In this document: positions 9,024 through 18,577 of the stretch, in pieces | How the letters are laid out: each line of letters starts with the position of its first letter | Numbering within the stretch: the stretch's first letter is position 1 | Source of the DNA: an uncultured Rhodospirillales bacterium | GTDB taxonomy: Bacteria > Pseudomonadota > Alphaproteobacteria > Acetobacterales > Acetobacteraceae | Assembly (NCBI GenBank): GCA_903835235.1 | Contig: CAILMF010000006.1 | Location: 1-64,000, forward strand | Length of the DNA stretch: 64,000 bases | Reading direction: 5' to 3' | Translations under genes and position numbers: made by a program | Notes under the pieces: generated by a model | Databases searched by the model: none | The model's input: only the letters and a program-made list of their open reading frames with translations | What the model was told of the DNA's origin: nothing

Positions 9024-9920
9024 CTAAGGTTGCCAGAGCATGCGCATGCCGTCAACGCCAAGCCATTCAGAAACCACGCTTTTTACGAAGGTTGTTGCCG
9101 CCGATTGCAGCAGCCGCTCCAGCCGGCCCCGGGTTTCCACCGGCTGCGTCGGCAGGGCTTCCGCCACGCCCTTCTCCGCGGCCAGCCAGGCGCGGGCCTC
9201 GCGCTCGCCGCCTATCGCGTCCACCAGGCCGAGTGCCAGCGCCTGGCGGCCGGAGAAGACGCGGCCATCGGCCAGCGGCCGCACCACTTCCTCCGGCAGC
9301 CTCCGCGCCACCGCCACCTTGCGCACGAACTGGTCATGCAGGTCGTTGATCACCCCCTGCAGCACCGCCCGCGCCTCGGGCGAAAGTGGGTGGAACGGGC
9401 TGGGCTGGTCCTTCAGCGGGCCGCTGACCAGCGCCTCGCCCCGCACCCCCAGCCGGGCCAGCAGCTCCGAGCCATCGACGGATTGCAGCAGCACGCCGAT
9501 GGAGCCGGTGATGCTCATCTCCCGCGCGAAGATGCGGTGCGCCGGCAGCGCGGCCATGTAGGCGGCCGAGGCGGCGGTGCCACCCATGACCGCCACCACC
9601 GGCTTCACCTCCCGGATCGCGCTCAGGCTGGCGAAGATCGCCTCCCCGCCACCCACGCTGCCGCCGGGGCTGTCGATGGCGACCAGCACGGCCTTCACGC
9701 TGGCATCCCGCCGCAGCCGGTCCAGCGCCTCGTTCAGCTTCTGGTCGTCGCCGATGAAGCCGCTGAGGCTGACCCGCGCGACATGCCCGGCCGGCTTGCT
9801 GGCGCTGGCGAACAGCACGCCCAGCAGCGCCACCACGGCCAGCACCGCGCCGGCGCGCCATAGGGTCACGTGCCGCTTCAACCGCTGGCGGTCGATCAGC
9901 AAATCCGCCTGCATGCCCAT
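9024..9920 (-). CDS. sppA: Signal peptide peptidase SppA
   Basis: Membrane-anchored serine protease that degrades cleaved signal peptides; short form of 298 residues. A single N-terminal membrane segment lies at about residues 21-39, followed by the S49 domain: DSPGGSVGGGEAI, nucleophile Ser118 in GGTAASAAYM, and the general-base Lys170 in SGPLKDQPSPF, forming the Ser-Lys dyad. It starts 5 bp after the preceding M20 gene and is followed by ihfB. An alternative start is Met3. Confidence 0.95.
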   Translation of the reverse strand: MGMQADLLIDRQRLKRHVTLWRAGAVLAVVALLGVLFASASKPAGHVARVSLSGFIGDDQKLNEALDRLRRDASVKAVLVAIDSPGGSVGGGEAIFASLSAIREVKPVVAVMGGTAASAAYMAALPAHRIFAREMSITGSIGVLLQSVDGSELLARLGVRGEALVSGPLKDQPSPFHPLSPEARAVLQGVINDLHDQFVRKVAVARRLPEEVVRPLADGRVFSGRQALALGLVDAIGGEREARAWLAAEKGVAEALPTQPVETRGRLERLLQSAATTFVKSVVSEWLGVDGMRMLWQP

Positions 9921-9925
9921 CTGGT

Positions 9926-11098
9926 TCAGCCCTTCGGCAATTCCTGCTCGACCAGGCTGGCAAAATAGCTGGCGCCCACCGGCAGCATGTCGTCGTTGAA
10001 GTCATACAGCGGGTGATGCACCGGCACGCCGCCCTTTTCCGCCCCGGCCTGGCCCATCATCACGAAGCAGCCGGGGCGGGCCAGCAGCAGGAAGGAAAAG
10101 TCCTCGCCACCCATGATCGGCGGCAGGTCGCGCTTCACCCCGGCCTCGCCCAGCACTTTCGCCGCCGCCATGGCGGCACGCTCGGTCTGCGCACGGTGGT
10201 TGATGGTCGGCGGATACAGCCGCTCGTACCGCACCTCGGCCGTGGCACCATGCGCGGCGGCGGTCGCTTCGGCCACCTGAGCGATCAGCTTCTCCATCAG
10301 GTCGCGCGTCTCCGGCTTCAGCGTGCGCACGGTGCCGGAAAGCTCGGCTTCGGCCGGGATCACGTTGTTGGCGCTGCCGCTGTGGAACTGGCAGATGCTG
10401 AGCACCGCGCTGTCCACCGGGTCCACCCGCCGCGCCACCACCGCCTGCAACGCCACCAGCACATGCGCGCCGACCATCACCGGATCGACAGCCAGATGCG
10501 GCTTGGCCGCGTGCCCGCCAAACCCCTGGATGGTGATGAAGACGCGGTCGGAGGCCGCCAGGATGGTGCCATCCACCACCGCGGCCTGGCCCAGTGGCAG
10601 GCTGGGGTCGTTGTGGATGCCGTAGACCGCGTCGCACGGAAAACGCTCGAACAGGCCTTCCTCCACCATCACCCGGCCGCCGCCGCCGCCTTCCTCCGCC
10701 GGTTGGAAGATGAAGTTCACGGTGCCCGCGAAGTTGCGGGTTTCCGCCAGGTAGCGCGCCGCGCCCAGCAGCGTGGTGGTGTGGCCGTCATGGCCGCAGC
10801 CATGCATCTTGCCCGGGGTCTTGCTGGCATGGCCGAACTGGTTGGCCTCCTGCATCGGCAGCGCGTCCATATCCGCCCGCAGGCCGATGCTGCCCGCGCC
10901 CGGCTGGCCCTTCAGCACGCCCACCAGGCCGGTGCCGGCGATGTTGCGATGCACCTCGATGCCCCATTCCGCCAGCCTGGCCGCCACGAAGTCGCTGGTG
11001 CGATGCTCCTGGAAGCCCAGCTCCGGGTGCTGGTGCAGGTCCTGCCGCCAGGCGGTCAGCTCGGGCGTGTAGTCGGCGATGCGGTTGATGATCGGCAT
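9926..11098 (-). CDS. M20 family amidohydrolase (hippurate hydrolase type)
   Basis: Two-metal amidohydrolase of 390 residues that probably cleaves N-acyl amino acids. Metal and catalytic motifs are complete: RADMDALPM, HGCGHDGHT, the catalytic/metal EE in QPAEEGGGG, HNDP, the dimerisation-domain FGGHAAKPH, and MGGEDFSF near the C-terminus. I chose the ATG at 11098, which is preceded by a GGAG, although the same frame stays open far upstream through antisense glpK. It heads the sppA-ihfB-lapA-pyrF-trpF cluster and is divergent from glpK with a 63-bp gap. The true substrate cannot be read from the sequence. Confidence 0.9.
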   Translation of the reverse strand: MPIINRIADYTPELTAWRQDLHQHPELGFQEHRTSDFVAARLAEWGIEVHRNIAGTGLVGVLKGQPGAGSIGLRADMDALPMQEANQFGHASKTPGKMHGCGHDGHTTTLLGAARYLAETRNFAGTVNFIFQPAEEGGGGGRVMVEEGLFERFPCDAVYGIHNDPSLPLGQAAVVDGTILAASDRVFITIQGFGGHAAKPHLAVDPVMVGAHVLVALQAVVARRVDPVDSAVLSICQFHSGSANNVIPAEAELSGTVRTLKPETRDLMEKLIAQVAEATAAAHGATAEVRYERLYPPTINHRAQTERAAMAAAKVLGEAGVKRDLPPIMGGEDFSFLLLARPGCFVMMGQAGAEKGGVPVHHPLYDFNDDMLPVGASYFASLVEQELPKG

Positions 11099-11161
11099 GG
11101 GGCGGGCTCCGATAGGCGGGCGGAAGGTGGCATGGCTGGCGCTGCGATGTAAGCTGGCGGC

Positions 11162-12670
11162 ATGAACGTCCAAGGCAAGATGCTGCTGGCACTGGACCAG
11201 GGCACGACCTCCACCCGCGCGATCCGGTTCGACGCGGCGCTGTCCCCGCTCGCCCTGGCGCAGCGCGAACTCGCCCAGCACTACCCTGCCTCCGGTTGGG
11301 TGGAGCACGAACCCGAGGACATTTTTCGGGACAGTCTGGTGGTACTGCGGGACGCCATGGCCGGCTGCGCGCCCGGGGATATCGCCGGCATCGGCATCAC
11401 CAACCAGCGGGAGACCGTGGTGCTGTGGGACCGCGCCAGCGGCCGCGCGCTCCACCGCGCCATTGTCTGGCAGGACCGCCGCACCGCCGATGCCTGCGCC
11501 GCGCTGAGGGCGGGCGGCCACGAAGCGATGCTCAACGCGAAGACCGGCCTGCTGCTGGACCCCTATTTCAGCGCCACCAAGCTGGCCTGGTTGCTGGACA
11601 ACATCGCCGGCGCCCGCGCCCAGGCCGAGCGTGGCGAATTGGCCTTCGGCACGGTGGATTGCTTCCTGCTGTGGCGGCTGACCGGCGGCGCGGTGCACGC
11701 GACGGACGCGACCAATGCCGCCCGCACCATGCTGTTCAACATCACCGCAGGAGATTGGGACGAGGACCTGCTGCGCCTGTTCAACATTCCGCGCGCCCTG
11801 CTGCCGCAGGTGCGCGACTGCGCCGCCGCGTTCGGCGAGACGACGCTGCTGGGCGGGCGCATCGCCATCCGCGGTATGGCTGGCGACCAGCACGCGGCCA
11901 CGCTGGGCCAGGCCTGCTTCGCCCCGGGCATGCTGAAATCCACCTATGGCACCGGCTGCTTCGCGCTGCTCAATACCGGCAATGCGCCGGTCTTCTCGCA
12001 GAACCGGCTGCTGACCACGCTGGCCTGGCAACTCGGGGGCAAGCGCACCTACGCGCTGGAAGGCGCCATCTTCGTCGCCGGCGCTGCGGTGCAATGGCTG
12101 CGCGACGGCCTCGGCATCATCGCCACGGCCAGCGAGGCCGGCGACCTGGCCGCCCAGGCCGACCCGGCGCAGAGCGTCTACCTGGTGCCCGGCTTCGTCG
12201 GCCTGGGCGCGCCCTGGTGGGACGCCGAGGCACGCGGCGCCATCTTCGGCCTGACCCGCAATGCCGGCCGCGCCGAACTGGCCCGTGCCGCGCTGGAAGC
12301 CGTGGCCTATCAAACGAAGGACCTGCTGGACGCCATGCGCGCGGATTGGCCCGGCATGGGCGAAACCGTGCTGCGGGTGGATGGCGGTATGACCGCCAGC
12401 GACTTCACCATGCAATTCCTGGCGGACCTGCTGGGCGCCCCGGTGGACCGGCCGACGGTCATGGAAACCACCGCCCTCGGCGCCGCCTACCTGGCGGGCA
12501 TGCAGGCCGGGCTGCTGCCTGGGCCGGACCAGGCCGACAACATACCGCGCGCTTCCAGCGCGACCCACTGGCGCCTCGACCGCCGCTTCCAACCGCAGAT
12601 GGCGCGCGAAGACGCCCAACGCAAACACGCCGGCTGGCGCGAGGCCGTGCAAAGGACCCTGACGCGATGA
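11162..12670 (+). CDS. glpK: Glycerol kinase-type FGGY carbohydrate kinase
   Basis: ATP-dependent phosphorylation of glycerol or a related polyol; 502 residues. FGGY signatures: [16 protein letters not shown] (phosphate 1), the glycerol-contact [57 protein letters not shown], and the adenosine motif [20 protein letters not shown]. Both Met1 and Met7 are possible starts; Met7 directly precedes LLALDQGTT. No glpF, glpD or glpR is nearby. Instead the stop overlaps an AtuA-family gene by ATGA. The family match is strong; that the in vivo substrate is glycerol is less certain because of this context. Confidence 0.9.
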   Translation: MNVQGKMLLALDQGTTSTRAIRFDAALSPLALAQRELAQHYPASGWVEHEPEDIFRDSLVVLRDAMAGCAPGDIAGIGITNQRETVVLWDRASGRALHRAIVWQDRRTADACAALRAGGHEAMLNAKTGLLLDPYFSATKLAWLLDNIAGARAQAERGELAFGTVDCFLLWRLTGGAVHATDATNAARTMLFNITAGDWDEDLLRLFNIPRALLPQVRDCAAAFGETTLLGGRIAIRGMAGDQHAATLGQACFAPGMLKSTYGTGCFALLNTGNAPVFSQNRLLTTLAWQLGGKRTYALEGAIFVAGAAVQWLRDGLGIIATASEAGDLAAQADPAQSVYLVPGFVGLGAPWWDAEARGAIFGLTRNAGRAELARAALEAVAYQTKDLLDAMRADWPGMGETVLRVDGGMTASDFTMQFLADLLGAPVDRPTVMETTALGAAYLAGMQAGLLPGPDQADNIPRASSATHWRLDRRFQPQMAREDAQRKHAGWREAVQRTLTR

Positions 12671-14049
12671 GTGACGTTTTCCTGGTCGGCAATGGCGCCG
12701 GCTTTTCCGGCGACCGGGTTGACGCGCCCATCCCGGTGGTGCGCACGCTGATCAAGCGCGGCCTGCCGGCAGCCCTGTTCTTCGAGGTATTGGGCGAGCG
12801 CACCGTCGCCCTGGCCCAGCTGGAACGCCGCGCCAACCCGGAAGCCGGCTACGAGCCGATGCTGGAACGCCTGTTGGCCCCGGTGCTGGCGGATTGCTTC
12901 CACAACCGCATCCCCATCCTGGGCAATTTCGGCGCCGCCAACCCGCCGGCCGCGGCGCGCTGTATCGCCCGGCTGGCGCTGCGCCTGGGCCTGCCCAACC
13001 TGCGCATTGCCGTGGTGGCGGGCGACGACGTCATGGGCAGCATCGCGCTGGACCAGCTGCCGGTGCATGAGGCCGATGGCAGCATCGATATCAGCAGCGC
13101 CCGGCTGATCGCCGCCAACGCCTATATTGGCGCCGAGCCATTGGTGGCCGCGCTGAAGGCCGGCGCCGATGTGGTGGTGGCCGGCCGCACCAGCGACCCC
13201 GCCCTGGCCATCGCGCCGCTGGTGGCGCATTTCGGCTGGAGCCTGGATGACTGGCAGAAGCTGGCGGTGGGCGCCGCCGCCGGCCACCTGCTGGAATGCG
13301 GCAGCCAGGTGACGGGCGGCGTGTTCTGGGACCCCGGCCGCAAGGACATTCCGGACCCCGCGAATATCGGCTTCCCGATTGCGGAGGTGACGCGCGACGG
13401 CGGCCTGGTCATCACCAAGGCCGCCGACACGGGTGGCCTGGTGAACCTCAGCACCATTAAGGAACAGCTACTGTACGAGCTGCACGACCCCGCGCACTAC
13501 ATCACCCCCGACGTGGTGCTGGACATCACCGGCTGTCACATCGAACAGGTCGGCCAGGACCGTGTCGCGATCCATGGGCTGCGCGGCGAACCCGCGCCCG
13601 AATCGCTGAAGGTGACCGCGAGCTTCGAAGGCTCCTGGCTCGGCGAGGGCGAGGTCAGCGTCGCCGGCCCCAACGCCCTGGCGCGCGCGAAAGCCACGGC
13701 CGACGTATTGCTGGCCCGCCTGAAGCTGCGGGGCCTGCCGGTGCGCGCCCGGGTGGACCTGATCGGCGTGGCCAGCGTGCATGACAGCGACGATGGCGCG
13801 CTGTGGCGCAGCTATGAAGGCCCCGAGCCACCCGACATCCGCATCCGCCTGGCCGCCGAGGGCGCGACCCGCGACGACGTGGACCAGGCGGCGCGCGAGG
13901 TGTTGGCCCTGCTGTGCTGCGGCACGGCGGGCACCGGCGGCGCGCGGTGGCGCGTCACCCCGCGCATCCTGACCCGCAGCTACCTGGTGCTGCGCGAACG
14001 CGTGCCCACCAGCATCACCACCCGCACCGCCGCGGAGATCGCAGCATGA
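12667..14049 (+). CDS. AtuA-family (DUF1446) protein, main domain
   Basis: 460-residue member of the acyclic terpene utilisation AtuA / DUF1446 family, a cytoplasmic protein of unproven biochemistry first named in Pseudomonas citronellol/geraniol catabolism. Motifs visible: [11 protein letters not shown] at the N-terminus, [70 protein letters not shown]. Only the large domain is present; the small C-terminal domain is a separate gene immediately downstream. Start ATG at 12667 overlaps the kinase stop, and its end overlaps the next ATG, so translation is coupled across all three genes. Confidence 0.88.
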   Translation: MSDVFLVGNGAGFSGDRVDAPIPVVRTLIKRGLPAALFFEVLGERTVALAQLERRANPEAGYEPMLERLLAPVLADCFHNRIPILGNFGAANPPAAARCIARLALRLGLPNLRIAVVAGDDVMGSIALDQLPVHEADGSIDISSARLIAANAYIGAEPLVAALKAGADVVVAGRTSDPALAIAPLVAHFGWSLDDWQKLAVGAAAGHLLECGSQVTGGVFWDPGRKDIPDPANIGFPIAEVTRDGGLVITKAADTGGLVNLSTIKEQLLYELHDPAHYITPDVVLDITGCHIEQVGQDRVAIHGLRGEPAPESLKVTASFEGSWLGEGEVSVAGPNALARAKATADVLLARLKLRGLPVRARVDLIGVASVHDSDDGALWRSYEGPEPPDIRIRLAAEGATRDDVDQAAREVLALLCCGTAGTGGARWRVTPRILTRSYLVLRERVPTSITTRTAAEIAA

Positions 14050-14378
14050 TCGAAGTTCCGCTGTACGACCTGGCGCATAGCCGCGCCGGCGACAAGGGCA
14101 ACCGCGCCAACCTCTCCCTCATCCCCTACAAGCCGGAGCTCTACCCGATTTTGGCCGAGCAGGTGACGGAGGCGCGCGTGCTGGCGCTGTTCGCGCATCG
14201 TGGCGCCACGCGCTGCCGGCGCTACGACCTGCCGCTGCTGCACGCCTTCAACTTCGTGGTGGACGACGTGCTGGAAGGCGGCGTCAATGCCAGCCTGAAC
14301 CTGGACGGCCACGGCAAGACGCAAAGCTTCCGCCTGCTGGCGCTGACCGTGCAGGTGCCGCGCCACCTGGTGCCCTGA
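14046..14378 (+). CDS. AtuA-associated small domain protein
   Basis: 110-residue protein matching the C-terminal ferredoxin-like part of long AtuA proteins: LYDLAHSRAGDKGNRANLSLI near the N-terminus and a conserved ALFAHRGATRCRRYDLPLLHAFNFVVDDVLEGG. It starts in an ATGA overlap with the large-domain gene, so the two halves are probably made stoichiometrically and assemble into one complex (inference). The GDKGNxAN motif is the most conserved feature and may bind substrate or phosphate. Confidence 0.85.
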   Translation: MIEVPLYDLAHSRAGDKGNRANLSLIPYKPELYPILAEQVTEARVLALFAHRGATRCRRYDLPLLHAFNFVVDDVLEGGVNASLNLDGHGKTQSFRLLALTVQVPRHLVP

Positions 14379-14412
14379 ACCCCAGGTCGCCCGGCGCGTT
14401 GCCGCTGGCATC

Positions 14413-15636
14413 ATGGTCTACTTCATGTTCGCCACCGGTATCGAGAACAGCAACCCGAAGATCGCCGGTGGGGTGCGCCGCGACGAACTGGCGGAATGCG
14501 GGCACTACGAACGCTGGCGCGAGGATTTCGCCCTGGTGCAGGAAGTCGGCTGCAACTTCCTGCGCTATGGGCCGCCGCTGTATCGCGCCTGGCTCGGCCC
14601 CGGCCGCTACGATTGGGAGTTCACCGACCAAGCCATGGCGGAGCTGCTGCGGCTGAACATCACGCCCATTGTGGACCTCTGCCATTTCGGCCTGCCGGAC
14701 TGGCTTGGCGACTTCCAGAATCCGGATTTCCCCACGCTGTTCGCCGACTACGCCCGCGCCTTCGCGCAGCGCTTCCCTTGGGTGCAGCTCTACACGCCGG
14801 TCAACGAGATGTACGTCACCGCGCTGTTCTCCGGCCGCCATGGCTGGTGGAATGAGATGCTGCGCAGCGACCGCGGCTTCGTCACCGCCTTGAAGCATGT
14901 GGTGAAGGCGAACGTGCTGGCGATGGAGGCGATCCTCGACATCCGCCCCGACGCCATCTTCATCCAGAGCGAATCCTCAGAGTACTTCCACGCCGACAGC
15001 CCCGCCGCCATCGGCCCAGCCGAGGTGATGAACGCCGAGCGCTTCCTCTCGCTCGACCTCAACTACGGCCGCCGCCTCGGCTCCGACATGTATGAATACC
15101 TGTTGGGCAACGGCATGACGCGGGAGGAATACCAGTTCTTCCTGGACCATCGGCTGAAGCGCTGGTGCATCATGGGCAATGACTATTACGTCACCAATGA
15201 ACACCTGGTGGCGCCGGATGGGCGCACCCGACCCTCCGGCGAAATCTTCGGCTACGCCACCATCACCCGGCAATACTACGACCGCTATCGCCTGCCGGTG
15301 ATGCACACCGAGACCAACCTGAACGAAGGCCCGACCGGCATGGAGCCCTGCCACTGGCTGTGGAAGCAATGGGCCAACGTGCTGCGCGTGCGCAACGACG
15401 GCGTGCCGATGGTCGGCTTCACCTGGTACAGCCTGGTCGACCAGGTGGACTGGGACACCGCCCTGCGTGAACAGAACAATCGGGCCAACCCGCTCGGCCT
15501 CTATGACCTCAACCGCCAGCCGCGCGCGGTGGGCCGCGCCTATCGAAAACTGATCGCGGATTGGCGCGACGTGCTGCCGGTGCAGAGCCTGTGCCTGCAG
15601 GTGCCGATCCACCCCCTGCCAGGAGCAGCAAGCTGA
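14413..15636 (+). CDS. GH1-like beta-glycosidase
   Basis: 407-residue TIM-barrel glycosidase related to family 1. The acid/base Glu is in TPVNEMY (about residue 132) and the nucleophile in HTETN (about residue 300), equivalent to the TxNEP and TENG motifs of GH1; CHFGLPDWLGDF matches the strand 3 region (HWDLPxxL). It is somewhat shorter than typical 440-480 residue GH1 enzymes and the motifs deviate, so substrate preference is uncertain. There is no signal peptide, so it acts in the cytoplasm on an imported glycoside. It lies 34 bp after the AtuA pair and ends in a TGATG overlap with the SDR gene. Confidence 0.82.
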   Translation: MVYFMFATGIENSNPKIAGGVRRDELAECGHYERWREDFALVQEVGCNFLRYGPPLYRAWLGPGRYDWEFTDQAMAELLRLNITPIVDLCHFGLPDWLGDFQNPDFPTLFADYARAFAQRFPWVQLYTPVNEMYVTALFSGRHGWWNEMLRSDRGFVTALKHVVKANVLAMEAILDIRPDAIFIQSESSEYFHADSPAAIGPAEVMNAERFLSLDLNYGRRLGSDMYEYLLGNGMTREEYQFFLDHRLKRWCIMGNDYYVTNEHLVAPDGRTRPSGEIFGYATITRQYYDRYRLPVMHTETNLNEGPTGMEPCHWLWKQWANVLRVRNDGVPMVGFTWYSLVDQVDWDTALREQNNRANPLGLYDLNRQPRAVGRAYRKLIADWRDVLPVQSLCLQVPIHPLPGAAS

Positions 15637-16319
15637 TGCAGCGTTTCACCGGCAAGGTCGTGGTCGTCACCGGCGGCGCCGGCGGCATCGGCGCCGCCAC
15701 CTTGCAGCGCTTCGCTGCCGAAGGCGCCATCGCGCTCTCGGCCGAACGCCATGGCGACCCGCCCTGCGACGTGGCCGACGAAGCCCAGGTGGAGCGTTTC
15801 ATCGCCGCCGTGCTGGCGCGCCATGGCCGGCTGGATGTGGTGGTCAACAATGCGGGGCTGATGCTGTTCAAGCCGCTGGCCGACTACACCGGCGCGGACT
15901 GGGCGCAGGTGCTGGGCGTGGATTTGATGGGTGCCGTCCACTTCACCCGCCAGGCCTTCCTGCACATGCCCCACGGCGGCGCCATCGTGAATGTCGCCAG
16001 CGTGCATGCCACCATGACCACGCCGCTGGTGGCGCCCTATGCCGCGGCCAAGGCGGCGCTGCTGTCGCTCACCCGCTCCGCGGCCATCGAGGGCAAGGCC
16101 CAGGGCATCCGCGCCAATGCGGTGCTGCCGGGCGCGGTGGAAACCCCGATGCTGCGGGAGAACCCCAATATCAAATCCGGTGCCGAAACGCTGGACGAGG
16201 CCGATATCGGCCAGCCCGCCGACATCGCCGCCGCCATCGCCTTCCTGGCCAGCGACGAAGCCCGCTTCGTCACCGGCGCCTGCCTGGCGGTGGATGGCGG
16301 GCGCCTGGCGCAGCTATAG
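15636..16319 (+). CDS. SDR family oxidoreductase
   Basis: Classical short-chain dehydrogenase of 227 residues. Rossmann glycine motif TGGAGGIG at residues about 12-19, NNAG about residue 70, catalytic Ser in NVASVHA and YAAAK as the Tyr-Lys pair, then LPGAVETPM, and a typical C-terminus FVTGACLAVDGG. The start ATG overlaps the GH1 stop by one base and is preceded by AGGAG. A short spacing after strand 2 (the CDVADEAQ region directly follows SAERHGDPP) makes it slightly shorter than the 245-250 norm. The likely role is oxidation of an alcohol or sugar in the same pathway as the upstream genes. Confidence 0.9.
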   Translation: MQRFTGKVVVVTGGAGGIGAATLQRFAAEGAIALSAERHGDPPCDVADEAQVERFIAAVLARHGRLDVVVNNAGLMLFKPLADYTGADWAQVLGVDLMGAVHFTRQAFLHMPHGGAIVNVASVHATMTTPLVAPYAAAKAALLSLTRSAAIEGKAQGIRANAVLPGAVETPMLRENPNIKSGAETLDEADIGQPADIAAAIAFLASDEARFVTGACLAVDGGRLAQL

Positions 16320-16336
16320 GGCGGGCGCCGCTCGCG

Positions 16337-17581
16337 TCAGATCGCGCGGTTGGCCCGCGCCAGCACCGCCTCGAACAGCACCTGGCACCCCGCCGCGGCT
16401 TCCTCCGGCTCGATGCTCTCCGCCTCGTTGTGCGAAAGCCCGTCCTTGCACGGCGTGAAGATCATCGCCGTGGGAATGCTGCGGGAAACATACACCGCGT
16501 CATGCCCCGCCCCGCTGATGATCTTCCGCGCGGGGTAGCCCAGCTTCGCCGCCGCCTGCTCCACCAGCGCCACGCAGCTCTCGTCGAAGGGCTGGTGCGG
16601 AATGCGGAACAGCTCGGTCAGTTTCAGCTCAATGCCGCAATCGCGGGCGATGAAGCCGGCCTCGCGCGGGAATTGCGCGGCCAGCTTCTCGATCTCGGCG
16701 GTCTCGGGGTGGCGGAATTCCACGCTGAAGCGGACCTCGCCCGGCACCACGTTGCGGCTGTTGGGGATCACCTGCATGTAGCCGACGGTGCCGCGGCCAT
16801 CATCGCCGCGGGCGCGCATCATGCGGTCCACCAGGTCCACGATCCGGCTGGCGCAGACCAGCGCGTCGCGGCGGGTGCTGGGCGGGGTGGTGCCGGCATG
16901 CGCGTCCTGGCCAATGCAGACCGCGTCGAACCAGACCTGCGCCTGGGCGCCGGTGACGATGCCGATCTGCTTCTGCTCGCGCTCCAGGATCGGCCCCTGC
17001 TCGATATGCAGCTCGAAATAGGCATCGGCCGGGAAGGGCTTGGCCGGGATTTCGCCCTTGTAGCCGATGCTGTCCAGCGCCTCGCCCACCGTCACGCCCT
17101 CGGTGTCGGCCAACTGATAGGTCTGCTCCACCGGGTAGATGCCGGCCCAGGCGCCGCTGCCCATCAGGCTGCGGCCGAAGCGGCTGCCTTCCTCATCGGT
17201 CCAGTTGATGACCTCGATCGGCGCCTCGGTGACGATGTTCAGGTCGTTCAGGCTGCGCATCACCTCCAGCCCCGCGATCACGCCCAGCGCGCCGTCGAAC
17301 TTGCCGCCGCTCGGCTGGCTGTCCAGGTGGCTGCCCATCAGTACCGGCAGGCGGCTGGGGTCGCGGCCGGCGCGGCGGGCGAACATGTTGCCCATGGTAT
17401 CCACGCGCACGGTCAGGCCCAGCGCCTCGCACCAGGTCTTGAACTGGTCGCGGCCCTGGCGGTCGATATCGGTCAGCGTCAGGCGCTTCACCCCGCCTTT
17501 CGGCGTGGCGCCGAACTCGGCCATGGCCATCAGCGTGGCCCAAAGCCGCTTGGGGTCGATCCGCTGGTTGGTGCCGCTCAT
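16337..17581 (-). CDS. Zn-dependent hydantoinase/carbamoylase family hydrolase (M20)
   Basis: 414-residue M20 metallo-hydrolase of the allantoate amidohydrolase / N-carbamoyl-L-amino acid hydrolase / beta-ureidopropionase group. Metal and catalytic motifs: MGSHLDSQPSGGKFDGALGV, NWTDEEGSRFG, LHIEQGPILE, the dimerisation-domain AHAGTTPPSTRRDAL, SGAGHDAVYV and CKDGLSHNEAE. Its length is typical. It releases ammonia or carbamate from a ureido or amide compound. It is convergent with the SDR gene (17-bp gap), so it does not belong to that operon. No hydantoinase or transporter is adjacent. Confidence 0.9.
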   Translation of the reverse strand: MSGTNQRIDPKRLWATLMAMAEFGATPKGGVKRLTLTDIDRQGRDQFKTWCEALGLTVRVDTMGNMFARRAGRDPSRLPVLMGSHLDSQPSGGKFDGALGVIAGLEVMRSLNDLNIVTEAPIEVINWTDEEGSRFGRSLMGSGAWAGIYPVEQTYQLADTEGVTVGEALDSIGYKGEIPAKPFPADAYFELHIEQGPILEREQKQIGIVTGAQAQVWFDAVCIGQDAHAGTTPPSTRRDALVCASRIVDLVDRMMRARGDDGRGTVGYMQVIPNSRNVVPGEVRFSVEFRHPETAEIEKLAAQFPREAGFIARDCGIELKLTELFRIPHQPFDESCVALVEQAAAKLGYPARKIISGAGHDAVYVSRSIPTAMIFTPCKDGLSHNEAESIEPEEAAAGCQVLFEAVLARANRAI

Positions 17582-17647
17582 GTCCGTGCCATCGGGTTAT
17601 GTGGGTGGGCGGAACCGATTACGCGTGGCGCCCAACCCTGTCCAGCG

Positions 17648-18421
17648 TCACCCCTGCACCAGAAAGCCGGCCTGCTCGAAGCGCGCGCGACCCTCGGCGC
17701 TGCGCAGCCAGCGCAGCAGCGCCAGCGCGCCGGCCCGGTCGGCAACGCGGGCCGGCAGGGCGGCGCTGTAGGGCGTCACCAGGTTCACCGCCGCCGGCAA
17801 TGGCCCCACCAGCCGCACCCCCGGCACGGCCAGTATCTCGCTGATCTGCGTCATCACCAGGCTGGCGCGGCCTTCCGCCACCGCATGGGCGGCCTGCAGC
17901 CCCTGGGTGAACACCAGGCTGCGCGGCGCCATGGTGCTGGCCACGCCCATGGTCTCCATCATGCGCAGCAAATGGATGCCGGTGGTGGCGCCGCTCGCCG
18001 GGTCCGAATAGGCAATGGCCGGGGCGGCCAGCAGCGCCGCGCGCAGCGCTTCCGGCGTGGCGATATCCGGCACCGCGGCGCCCGCCTTCACCCCCAGGCC
18101 AATCCGCATCCGCCCCAGCTCGACGATGCTCGCGCCCTCCACCAGGCCGGCCCCGGCCATCGCCGCCAACTGGCTGGCGCTGTTGATCACCAGGTCGGCC
18201 GGCTCACCTTCCCGCAGGCGCCGCGCCACGCCGCCGGCATTGCCGATGGCGACCACCACCTGCTGGCCGGTCGCTGCCGTATAGCCCGCGGCCAGGTCGT
18301 GCACCGCGTGTTCCACCGCCCCGGTGCCCAGCACCCGCAGTGGCTCGGCCGCGCGGGCAGGGCCGCCGCAGCCCACCAGGGCGGCGCCGGCCAGCAGAAA
18401 TCTGCGCGTGGGGTGCTGCAT
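17648..18421 (-). CDS. ModA-like periplasmic substrate-binding lipoprotein
   Basis: 257-residue extracellular solute-binding protein of the molybdate/sulfate-binding (type 2 periplasmic) class: LRVLGTGAVEHAVHDLAAGY, ADLVINSASQLAAM, AYSDPASGATTGIHLLRMM, SLVMTQISEI. The N-terminus MQHPTRRFLLAGAALVGC combines a twin Arg with an LVGC lipobox, suggesting a membrane-tethered lipoprotein. I chose the ATG at 18421; the frame remains open upstream but lies in the promoter region of the divergent gene. No ABC permease or ATPase accompanies it, so it may be an orphan binding protein, or a sensor for something other than molybdate. Confidence 0.8.
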   Translation of the reverse strand: MQHPTRRFLLAGAALVGCGGPARAAEPLRVLGTGAVEHAVHDLAAGYTAATGQQVVVAIGNAGGVARRLREGEPADLVINSASQLAAMAGAGLVEGASIVELGRMRIGLGVKAGAAVPDIATPEALRAALLAAPAIAYSDPASGATTGIHLLRMMETMGVASTMAPRSLVFTQGLQAAHAVAEGRASLVMTQISEILAVPGVRLVGPLPAAVNLVTPYSAALPARVADRAGALALLRWLRSAEGRARFEQAGFLVQG

Positions 18422-18577
18422 GGGTCGCGGGCTCGCCTGGTTGCTGGGCCGCAGTAGACCGGCCAAAGCCCCGGCGCTGCAAGCCTCGCCGGCGGGGTTG
18501 CCGGCAGGCGCAGCTTCCCCCTGGCCGGCGAGCCGCAGCCTCGGCACACTGTCCGGCGAACCGATGGAGAGCCGCCG

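Noticed and set aside
9926-12652. Minus-strand frame extending the M20 hydrolase upstream to 12652
   Set aside because: The extension is antisense to glpK. The family N-terminus starts at the ATG at 11098 with a GGAG before it.
16430-18457. 675-codon plus-strand frame
   Set aside because: Antisense of the carbamoylase-type M20 gene and the ModA-like gene; no recognisable domain.
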